Assembly (NCBI GenBank): GCA_022837365.1
Contig: JALHHV010000062.1
Coordinates: forward strand, 1-7,494
Origin: Desulfovibrio sp.
Lineage (GTDB): Bacteria > Desulfobacterota > Desulfovibrionia > Desulfovibrionales > Desulfovibrionaceae
Reading direction: 5' to 3'
DNA: 7,494 nucleotides
Position numbers and translations under genes: made by a program
Part shown: positions 1-6,600 of the stretch, in pieces
Layout: each line of letters begins with the position of its first letter
Numbering within the stretch: position 1 is the first letter of the stretch
Notes under the pieces: generated by a model
Database searches by the model: none
Told to the model about the DNA's origin: nothing
What the model saw: only the letters and a program-made list of their open reading frames with translations

Positions 1-17
1 TGTAGCATCCGGCCCGA

Positions 18-170
18 ATCCTCAGGGCGGGGTGAAAGTCCCCACCGGCGGTATTCCCGCGCGGCCACGCCGCGCCGGAGAGCCCGCGAGCGCCCGCTCC
101 GTCGTGGAGCGGGGTCAGCAGACCCGGTGAGATGCCGGGGCCGACGGTAACAGTCCGGATGAAAGAGGAC
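18..170 (+). promoter_or_regulatory. FMN riboswitch (RFN element)
   Basis: This is a complete FMN-sensing riboswitch aptamer. Conserved blocks appear in the right order: the 5' core with GGGGTGAAAGTCCCC followed by ACCGGCGGTA (29-52), AGCCCGCGAGC (81-91), GTCAGCAGACCCGGTG (114-129), and the 3' core GACGGTAACAGTCCGGATG followed by AAAGAGGA (143-169). TCCTC (19-23) pairs with GAGGA (165-169) to close the P1 stem. Two species-variable stems are well formed: GCGCGGC (59-65) with GCCGCGC (69-75), and CCCGCTCC (93-100) with GGAGCGGG (106-113). The family binds FMN and lowers expression of riboflavin synthesis or uptake genes. Its promoter must lie left of the window. What it controls here is a truncated ribB-like ORF, which is unusual. 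Confidence 0.96.
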
Positions 171-298
171 GCGGTGCGCCGCACGGCCAGCCACGTGGGC
201 ATCCCACGCACTGGCGCGGCGTTTCGCGTGACGGCGGACACGCATCGTGCGCGCCGTCACGCCGCGTTTCCACACGCCCTGATTCTGGACCTCCAGCC
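171..298 (+). promoter_or_regulatory. Probable riboswitch expression platform (leader hairpins)
   Basis: This is the non-coding leader between the FMN aptamer and the ORF at 312. It can form a compact hairpin CGTGGG (194-199) / CCCACG (203-208), extended by GCCA (190-193) / TGGC (212-215). A second, 11-bp perfect stem is described separately at 226-262. Near the start codon, CTCC (291-294) could pair with the GGAG of the Shine-Dalgarno (301-304). CTGG (285-288) / CCAG (293-296) would compete with that pairing, but both are only 4 bp. The switch could act on transcription termination or on ribosome access; sequence alone does not decide. Confidence 0.5.
226..270 (+). terminator. Candidate riboswitch-controlled terminator hairpin
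   Basis: GCGTGACGGCG (226-236) is perfectly complementary to CGCCGTCACGC (252-262), giving an 11-bp stem with a 15-nt loop, followed by CGCGTTTCC. The position, between an FMN aptamer and the first start codon, is where a regulated terminator is expected. The T-run is only three bases and begins four bases after the stem, so this would be a weak intrinsic terminator. It may instead be a structural or Rho-linked element. Confidence 0.35.
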
Positions 299-311
299 AA
301 GGAGATGCGCC

Positions 312-455
312 ATGAATCAGTTGTCCCCCACTTCCGTCGCGGCCGGAGCCGCCGGCCCTCCCTTGTCGCCCGTCACGCCCGTGCCGCAGGCCCTGGACGC
401 CCTGCGCGCAAGGTGCGGCCGCACCGGCAACTCCAGGGGGGTGGGCATGGTGTAG
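312..455 (+). pseudogene. ribB: Truncated ribB-like ORF (N-terminal remnant, 47 aa) under the FMN riboswitch
   Basis: This 47-residue ORF starts with MNQLSP and ends RGVGMV before a TAG stop. The start is well supported: AAGGAG (299-304) lies 7 nt upstream, and the ATG at 305 is too close to it. RibB makes 3,4-dihydroxy-2-butanone 4-phosphate from ribulose 5-phosphate in riboflavin synthesis and is about 210-220 aa long. RibB proteins such as that of E. coli begin MNQ and then carry an ALxALRxGRGVMV stretch just before the DDEDRENEGD active-site loop. Here ALDALR (residues 28-33) and RGVGMV (42-47) match in order, with about 8 extra residues between them, and the frame then stops. No acidic loop or later RibB sequence follows in any frame. 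The likeliest reading is a ribB gene deleted after its first ~45 codons. Alternatives are a riboswitch-controlled small protein or a leader ORF. The match is short, so the ribB assignment rests partly on the riboswitch context. Confidence 0.45.
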
Positions 456-495
456 CGGACCGGCGTGCCCCGGCCTCCCCGCCCCTGCGGGCCAT

Positions 496-605
496 GGCGA
501 CTGCGACGCCGGGTCCGTGAGAAGGAACCGGATGAAGAAACCGGAGAAGGGGCAGGGAAGAGGGCTTCCGCCACCGGAACGTGCCCGCCCGGCGACTGCG
601 ACGCC
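496..605 (+). repeat. 15-nt direct repeat, two copies (496-510, 591-605)
   Basis: GGCGACTGCGACGCC occurs exactly twice, with starts 95 nt apart. Each copy can fold as GGCG / CGCC around a 7-nt ACTGCGA loop. The second copy sits at the tip of a longer hairpin. The flanks of the two copies differ, so this is not one large duplication. Confidence 0.8.
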
Positions 606-612
606 CGGCGGG
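584..612 (+). other. Strong hairpin around the second repeat copy
   Basis: CCCGCC (584-589) pairs with GGCGGG (607-612). After a single C-C mismatch (590/606), GGCG (591-594) pairs with CGCC (602-605), leaving the loop ACTGCGA. No T-run follows on + (the next bases are AGCCCCGG), so it is not an intrinsic terminator. The role is unknown; in DNA this GC-rich, chance folding is possible. Confidence 0.4.
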
Positions 613-669
613 AGCCCCGGAGGCGGGTGAAGCCCATCCGCCGGACGGCACGGCAGGATGATGAAAACG

Positions 670-695
670 GCGCGGCGGGGGCTACCCCGCCGCGC
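670..695 (-). terminator. Intrinsic terminator of the YihY-family gene, possibly bidirectional
   Basis: GCGCGGCGGGG (670-680) and CCCCGCCGCGC (685-695) form a perfect 11-bp stem with the 4-nt loop GCTA. Read on the minus strand it lies 2 nt beyond the TGA stop of the YihY-family gene and is followed by CGTTTTC, a usable though short U-run. Read on the plus strand it is followed by TTTCA, so it may also stop transcripts coming from the FMN riboswitch. Confidence 0.8.
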
Positions 696-697
696 TT

Positions 698-2158
698 TCA
701 AGTCCTGTCCTTGCCGTTGTCGTTGTCGTCCTCATGCATGCCATTGGCGCCATCCGCGTCGTTCGGCATGGCATCGGGCTCAGCATCGGGCTCCGCCTCG
801 GGCGTCGCGTCGAACCAGTCGGGCAGGGTGGTGTCGTGGTAGGCGCGCAGGGTCATGTTGGCCGGGCTGGCGGCCATGTCCCCGGCCAGCCGGGCGAGGG
901 TGGCGTTGATGAACTCGAAGGCCGTGGCCACCCGCTCCTCGCCCTCGCCCCGCGTGCGCCCGGCCAGGGCCAGCAGCACGTCGGCGATGCGCAGTCGGTC
1001 GGGCGGCGCGCCCAGCACCCAGGCCGGGGCATCCTCGCACACCCGCACCGCCATGCCCTCGCGGGCCAGGCGGTCCAGCACGTCGTCCAGCACGTGGTCC
1101 GGGGCGTCCAGCAGGGCGGCCATGCGGTGGCCGGGCACCGCGCCCGTGCCGCGCGCGAAGGCCCGTGTAAGCAGCAGCATGGCCAGCACGGCCAGCCGGT
1201 CGCGTTCCAGGCGGCTCACCCGCCCGGCCCGGAGGTGCTTTTCGAAGGTGGGGGCGTTCTGCACCGCGTGGCACACCTCCACGCCGAACAGCACCACCGC
1301 CCACGAGACGTACAGCCACATCAGGAACAGCGGAACCTGCGCGAAGCTGCCGTAGATCAGCCCGTAGCTGGCGAAGCGGGCCTGCCAGACCATGTACGCG
1401 TATTCCGCGCCCTGCCAGGCCATGGCCGCCAGCAGCGCCCCGGCCATGGCCGCGCGGGGCCGCACCTTCGTGTTGGGAATGTACGAGTACAGGAACAGCA
1501 GCACCACGAAGACCATGAACAACGGCAGCAGCTTGAGCAGCAGCAGGTAGGCCTCGCCCACCGGGGCCACCTCCAGCAGCCGCCCCACCACCCTGCCGCT
1601 GCGCAGGCTGGCGCCCAGGGTGACGGCGGAGCCCATCAGCAGCGGGCAGACCAGCATCACCGAAAAGAAGTCGGTGAACTTGCGCCACGCGCTGCGGCCC
1701 TGGCGCACCTTCCAGATGGCGTTGAACGAGCGCTCGATGTTGGCCATGAGCATGCCCGTGGTCACCAGCAGGAAGGCCGCGCTCACCGCGCCCATGCGGC
1801 CCGCGCTGGTGCGCTCCACGTATTCCAGGATGCGCGCCACCGTGTCCTGGTTGCCCGCCGCCAGCCGCAGCAGGAACATCTGCGTGACCTCGGCGTTCTG
1901 CACGCCCAGCCCCTTGGTGATGGAAAACACCACGGCCAGGAAGGGTACCATGGACAGCACGAAGGTCATGGTCAGGGCGGAGGCGCGCAGCAGGCACTGG
2001 TCGTCCACGAAGCCCAGCGCCGCCAGAAAGGCCCGCCGGACCAGCCAGATCAGGCCGCGCCGGGCGGGGGGGCCTGTTTCCGCGCGTTCCTGCCACACGT
2101 CGCGGGTCACATAGCGGCGCACGCGTTTGGCGCGCTCGCGCAGGGTGGTTCCGTGCAT
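698..2158 (-). CDS. YihY/BrkB-family inner-membrane protein
   Basis: The 486-aa product belongs to the YihY/virulence-factor BrkB family (once misnamed ribonuclease BN). These are integral inner-membrane proteins of uncertain function. About six membrane segments are visible, near residues 60-81, 122-140, 163-184, 203-225, 235-258 and 270-293. The last contains the family-typical run VPLFLMWLYVSWAVVLFGVE after YGLIYGSFAQ. FxxxxxxRASALT in the first region and NIERSFNAIW near 140-149 also fit. A soluble C-terminal part (about 315-425) looks winged-helix-like, as in longer family members. It ends in an acidic Asp/Glu/Pro/Asn tail encoded partly by a 12-bp repeat. The start at 2158 is chosen because GTGGAGG sits about 5 nt upstream on the minus strand. 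The frame stays open far upstream, but that stretch is antisense to other genes. The gene is divergent from the transglycosylase gene and convergent with the riboswitch unit. Confidence 0.93.
   Translation of the reverse strand: MHGTTLRERAKRVRRYVTRDVWQERAETGPPARRGLIWLVRRAFLAALGFVDDQCLLRASALTMTFVLSMVPFLAVVFSITKGLGVQNAEVTQMFLLRLAAGNQDTVARILEYVERTSAGRMGAVSAAFLLVTTGMLMANIERSFNAIWKVRQGRSAWRKFTDFFSVMLVCPLLMGSAVTLGASLRSGRVVGRLLEVAPVGEAYLLLLKLLPLFMVFVVLLFLYSYIPNTKVRPRAAMAGALLAAMAWQGAEYAYMVWQARFASYGLIYGSFAQVPLFLMWLYVSWAVVLFGVEVCHAVQNAPTFEKHLRAGRVSRLERDRLAVLAMLLLTRAFARGTGAVPGHRMAALLDAPDHVLDDVLDRLAREGMAVRVCEDAPAWVLGAPPDRLRIADVLLALAGRTRGEGEERVATAFEFINATLARLAGDMAASPANMTLRAYHDTTLPDWFDATPEAEPDAEPDAMPNDADGANGMHEDDNDNGKDRT
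771..806 (-). repeat. Three 12-bp tandem units in the YihY tail
   Basis: On the plus strand, GCATCGGGCTCA, GCATCGGGCTCC and GCCTCGGGCGTC run head to tail. On the coding strand they give the repeating acidic peptide PEAEPDAEPDAM near residues 453-464. A 12-bp unit keeps frame, so copy-number change would lengthen or shorten the acidic tail without breaking the gene. Confidence 0.8.
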
Positions 2159-2227
2159 CCGGCCTCCACGGGTTGAGGGGGGACGAGGCGGAAGGCGAGC
2201 CGGGCGGGGCCGCATCAGCCCCTTGCC

Positions 2228-3493
2228 ATGGACCGGGACAGTTCGTACCATGGCCTCATGCAAGCGTACCAGACCGGGACCGATGCAGGCAATCACGTGC
2301 CGCGCGAGGAGCGCGCGCCCTCCCCGTCCCGCGTGGCCGCGTGGCGCGCGCTGGCGTCCGCCGCGCTGTGCGCCCTGCTGCTGACGGGGTGCAGCGGCAC
2401 CCGGCAGGCAGCGCCCGAAGCCTCGGCCACTCCCCTGGCCCCCGGCGAGGTGAAGATGGACGCCGCCGGGACGGCGGCCAGTGCCCATGCGCCCGGTTCG
2501 TCCGGCCCGCCCGGTCCGTCCGGTTCGCCCGCCGCCTGCTGGAACCCCCTGCTGGGGCGGCTGGCGGCCGACGGCGTGTCCGGCGGGCGCATCGACGCGC
2601 TGTTCGCCCAACTGGGCGATGCGGTTTCGCCCGACCCCATGGGCCGCAAGGTCAAGGAACTGTACACCACCAAGTTCCTGCGCCCCGAGCCGCAACCGGT
2701 CCCCCCCGGCCAGAAACCCAAGCCTCCGCCCCCGCCCATGTACCCCGGCGTGGTCACCGAGGAGAACGCGGCCAAATGCCGCGCCTTCCTGACCGGAAAC
2801 GCGCGCTGGTTCTCGCTGGCGGAATCGCGCTACGGCGTGCCGCGCGAGGTGGCCGTGTCGCTGCTGTTTGTGGAGACGCGCCTGGGCACCGCGCTGGGCA
2901 AGGGCAACGCCTTCCGCAACCTGGCCGCCATGGCCGCCGCCGACAGTCCGGACATGGTGCCCGGCTACATCGCCGCGCTGCCCGGCGCGGACGGCAACCT
3001 GGACTGGATTTCCCTGCGCATGCGCCAGAAGTCGGACTGGGCCTACCAGGAACTGAAGGCCCTCATCCGCCACGCCGACGCGCTGGGCCAGGATCCGCTG
3101 ACCATGCCCGGCTCCATCTACGGCGCCGTGGGCATCTGCCAGTTCATGCCCTCCAACATCCCGGCCTACGGGGTGGACGGCGACGGCGACGGCCGGGTGG
3201 ACCTGTTCTCGGTGGGCGACGCGGTGTTCAGCCTGTCCAACTACCTGGGCAGGCACGGCTGGCAGCCCGGCATGCGGCGCGACGCGCGCTACAACGTGCT
3301 GAAGCGCTACAACAACAGCGCGGCCTACGCCAACACCATCCTGGCCCTGGCGGACAAGGTGGCGGGCAAGTCCGCGCAGCCGGGCAAGTCCTCCAAGCCC
3401 GCACCGGCCAAGCCCGGTACCCCCGCTCCACAGGCCAAGCCCACACAGGCCAAGCCCGCCAAGGCCGCCGCCACGGCCTCGGCCGCGCGGTAG
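2228..3493 (+). CDS. MltB-type membrane-bound lytic murein transglycosylase (lipoprotein)
   Basis: The enzyme cleaves the MurNAc-GlcNAc bond of peptidoglycan, leaving 1,6-anhydro-MurNAc ends, and acts in the periplasm as a lipid-anchored protein. Numbering is from 2228 (421 aa). Residues 36-55 form a lipoprotein signal (VAAWRALASAALCALLLTGC) with Cys55 as the lipidation site. A low-complexity Pro/Gly/Ala linker follows. The catalytic domain runs from about 108 to 378: YGVPREVAVSLLFVETRLG (202-220) places Glu216 as the likely catalytic acid, and GAVGICQFMPS (299-309) is the family's substrate-site motif. DGDGDGRVD (317-325) resembles the EF-hand calcium loop of E. coli Slt35/MltB, and NYLGRHGW (338-345) follows as expected. 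The tail (about 380-421) is Lys/Pro/Ala repeats. The start is uncertain: ATG 2228 and ATG 2258 lack a Shine-Dalgarno and give a long n-region. GTG 2297 or GTG 2333 would give more normal signal peptides. Confidence 0.92.
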   Translation: MDRDSSYHGLMQAYQTGTDAGNHVPREERAPSPSRVAAWRALASAALCALLLTGCSGTRQAAPEASATPLAPGEVKMDAAGTAASAHAPGSSGPPGPSGSPAACWNPLLGRLAADGVSGGRIDALFAQLGDAVSPDPMGRKVKELYTTKFLRPEPQPVPPGQKPKPPPPPMYPGVVTEENAAKCRAFLTGNARWFSLAESRYGVPREVAVSLLFVETRLGTALGKGNAFRNLAAMAAADSPDMVPGYIAALPGADGNLDWISLRMRQKSDWAYQELKALIRHADALGQDPLTMPGSIYGAVGICQFMPSNIPAYGVDGDGDGRVDLFSVGDAVFSLSNYLGRHGWQPGMRRDARYNVLKRYNNSAAYANTILALADKVAGKSAQPGKSSKPAPAKPGTPAPQAKPTQAKPAKAAATASAAR

Positions 3494-3550
3494 CCTTGCC
3501 CGGCGTGACCGTTCCCCTCCGTGCATGGCGCGCGCCGCGAACCGGCAGAG

Positions 3551-3557
3551 TAATAAT
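3551..3557 (+). promoter_or_regulatory. Possible -10 element upstream of the hybrid kinase gene
   Basis: TAATAAT is a conspicuous AT-rich heptamer in the 117-nt gap between the transglycosylase stop and the kinase start, about 55 nt before the ATG. The -35 position (around 3528-3533) is GC-rich and unlike TTGACA, so a sigma-70 promoter would need activation. If it is not functional, the kinase is probably co-transcribed with the transglycosylase, since no convincing terminator lies between them. Confidence 0.2.
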
Positions 3558-3610
3558 GGTGGGCCGATTTTTCCGGGGTTAGCTTTTGGCATCGCCGCCC
3601 AGGAGGCCCG

Positions 3611-6600
3611 ATGTCCGTCGCCCAACCCCCCGAATCCCCGCGTCACGGTCCCCCGTCTCCGCCCGCGCCCCCGGTGTCGCCGCGCGGCATGCTGCCCGCC
3701 CTGGTCCTGCCCCTGACCGCCCTGGCCCTGCAATGGGCGCTGTGGGACTACATCCGGCCCTATGCATGGTTCCTGTTCTATCCCGCCGTATTCCTCGCCT
3801 CGTGGACGGGGGGGATGGCGGGGGGCATCGCCGCCACCCTGCTTTCGGCGGTGCTGGCGCTGTTCTTCTTCGTTTCGCCCAGCCTGTCCTTCATTGTGGA
3901 CGATTCGACGAGCCTGCTCACCATGGGGATGTTCCTGGCCATGGGGATGCTGTTCAGCCTGGGCCACCAGCGGCTGCGCGACGCCGCCCACCGCGCCGCC
4001 GGGGACCTGGAGCGGCAGCGGGCCGCTCTCGCCGAGGCGGACGCGACCAGCGCGCGGCTGCGCAAGGCCAACGCCGAACTGGTGGCCCGGTGCGAGCGGG
4101 CGCATGAACTGGACGCCTTGAAGACCCGCTTCTTCGCCAACATCAGCCACGAGTTGCGCACCCCCCTGACCCTGCTGCTGGGACCGCTGGAACGGCTGCT
4201 GGCCGAAACGCCGGAGGACGACGAGCGCCGCCGCGCGCTGGGCACCATGCTGCGCAACGCCCGGTTGCTGCACCTGCACGTGGACGACATGCTGGACCTT
4301 TCGCGCGTGGACGCCGGGGCCATGCAACCGCGCCATGCCGAGGCGGACCTGTCCGCGCTGACGCGCGCCACCTGCGCCTGTTTCGACACCCTGGCGGCCC
4401 AGCGGGGCATGCGTTACGGGGTGCAGGCGCCCCTGCGGCTCGCGGCGCAGGTGGACACGGACAAGTACCGCCGCATCCTGCTCAACCTGCTGTCCAATGC
4501 CTTCAAGTTCACCCCGGACGGGGGCAGCGTGTCCGTGACCCTGGAACGCCAGGGCGGCGACGCGCTGCTTTCGGTGAGCGACGACGGACCCGGTGTGCCC
4601 GCGGACCTGCGCGGCGAGGTGTTCGAACGCTACCGCCAGAGCGGCGAGGGGGCGCGGGGGCTGCATGGCGGCAGCGGCCTGGGCTTGGCCATCGTCAAGG
4701 AATTCGCGGAACTGCATGGCGGCTCCGCCAGCGTGGAACAGGGGGCCGAGGGCGGGGCGCTGTTCCAGGTGCGGCTGCCCCTGGCCGCCCCGCCCGGCGT
4801 GGAGGTGGCCCCTGCGGAGCCCGCCGGACCGGGGGGCTTCGCGGCGAATCCGGCCGATCTGACCAATCCGGCCCGTCAGGCCCGGCATCTGTCGCCGGAA
4901 CCGGACGGGACGCCGGACAAGGGCGACGGACTGGTGCTGGTGGTGGAAGACAACCGCGACATGAGCGCCCACATCGTGGACATCCTGCGGCCGCACCACC
5001 CGGTGGCCGTGGCCTTCGACGGCGAGGAAGGGCTGCGCAGGGCGCTGGACCTGCGGCCCGACCTCATCGTGTGCGACGTGATGATGCCCCGCGTGGACGG
5101 GCAGCGCATGGTGGAACAGTTGCGCCGCTACCCCGGCATGGCCGACGTGCCCGTGCTGATGCTTACCGCCAAGGCCGACGACGACCTGCGGGCGCACCTG
5201 CTGCACGGCGCCGTGCAGGGGTACATCCGCAAGCCCTTCACGGCGGCGGAACTGCTGGCCAGCGTGCACGCCGAACTGCGCGACCGGGCCCGGCACAAGG
5301 CCGAACTGGACGAGAGCGAGACGCGTTTTCGCGCCACCTTCGAACAGGCGGCCGTGGGCCTGGCCCTGGTGTCCCCGGACGGCGGCTGGCTGCGCGCCAA
5401 CGGCAAGCTGTGCTCCATCGTGGGCTACTCGCCCGAAGAACTGGCGGAACTGCACTTTCAGGACATCACCCACCCGGAGCATCTCGACACCGACCTTGTC
5501 CAGATGCGCCGGGTGCTGGCCGGAGAAATCGGCAACTACACCCTGGAGAAGCAGTACCTGCGCAAGGGCGGCGAGCCGGTGTGGGTGAACCTGACCGTGG
5601 CCCTGGTGCGCAAGGCCGACGGCGCGCCCGACTACTTCATCGCGGTGGTGGAGGACATCCAGCGGCGCAAGACCTACGAACGGCGTCTGGCCGAAAGCGA
5701 GGAACGCTTCCGGCAGGTGGTGGAGAACGCCCCGGAGGCCATCTTCCTGCAGAAGGAGCGCAGGTTCGCCTACGCCAACCCCGCCGCGCGCGCCCTGTTC
5801 GGGGTGGACGACCCCAAGGAGATCATGGGGCGCGGCGTGCTGGGCTTCATCCATCCCGACGACCGGGACATGGTGGCCGAGAGCATCCGCGTGCTGAACG
5901 AGGACCGGCGCAGCGCGGCACAGGGGCACGTGCGCATCCTGCGCAGGGACGGGGCCATCGTGGATGCCGAAACGTCGGCCGTGCCCTTCCGGATGGGCGT
6001 GCGCGACGGCGCGCTGGTCTTCGTGCGCGATATCGGCGAGCGGTTGCGGGCGGAACGCGAGATCCGCGACATGGCCCGCTTCCCCGGCGAGAACCCCAAT
6101 CCGGTCATGCGGGTGAACCCGGAACTGGTGCTGCTGCACGCCAACAAATCCAGCTCCCCCTTCCTCGAAGGCTTCGGCGCGCGGGTGGGCGCTCCCTTTC
6201 CCGCCCGGTTCGCCGGGCCGGTGGCCGAGGCCCTGCGCACGTGGACCGTGCAGACCTTCGAGGCCGAATGCGGCGGACGCAGCTACGCCATGACCGTGAA
6301 CCCCATCGCCGACGGCGGCTACGCCAACATCTACGGCATGGACATCACCGAACGGAAGAACGCCGAGCGCGACCTGATCCAGGCGCGCGAGACGGCGGAA
6401 ACCGCCACCAGGGCCAAAAGCGCCTTCCTTGCCAACATGAGCCACGAACTGCGCACCCCCATGAACGGGGTGCTGGGCATGCTGCAACTGCTGGACGCCA
6501 CCCCCCTGGACCCGGAACAGCGCGGCTACGTGCAGGTGGCCCACGCGGCGGGCAGCACCCTGACGCGCCTGCTGGGCGACCTGCTGGACCTGGCCGGGGT

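Larger units (their letters stand above)
456..669. other. Gene-free, repeat- and hairpin-containing spacer
   Basis: This stretch lies between the ribB-like remnant and the shared terminator. No frame on either strand shows a recognisable protein. It contains a 15-nt direct repeat (496-510 and 591-605), a strong hairpin (584-612) and an imperfect 13-nt tandem repeat (521-546). A 32-codon ORF at 532-630 has AAGGA at 522-526. Its product, MKKPEKGQGRG followed by Pro/Ala/Gly-rich sequence, has no recognisable features and is probably not a gene. The segment may be the scar of the deletion that removed the rest of ribB, or an untranslated structured tail of the riboswitch transcript. Confidence 0.5.

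Noticed and set aside
620..646. GGCGGGTGAAGCCCATCCGCCGG resembling the 5' core of the FMN aptamer, with CCGGATGAA at 528-536 matching its 3' core
   Set aside because: The order is reversed relative to a real RFN element, the long conserved blocks are missing, and a 9-mer match within about 500 nt is expected by chance. It is not a second riboswitch.
115..651. Minus-strand frames over the riboswitch and spacer
   Set aside because: No Shine-Dalgarno, no recognisable motifs, and they overlap a well-supported RNA element; Arg/Pro/Gly-rich products typical of GC shadows.
734..2176. Plus-strand open frame of 480 codons over the YihY gene
   Set aside because: It is antisense to a gene with clear membrane segments and family motifs. 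The product is His/Gln/Gly-rich low complexity without a supported start.
3561..3580. T-run after a possible short hairpin as a terminator of the transglycosylase gene
   Set aside because: The best stem is CGGC/GCCG with a 16-nt loop, too weak to call an intrinsic terminator.
2173..3582. Plus-strand 469-codon frame overlapping the transglycosylase
   Set aside because: It is a different frame from the recognisable enzyme and gives Arg/Pro/Gly-rich sequence with no domain; a composition shadow.
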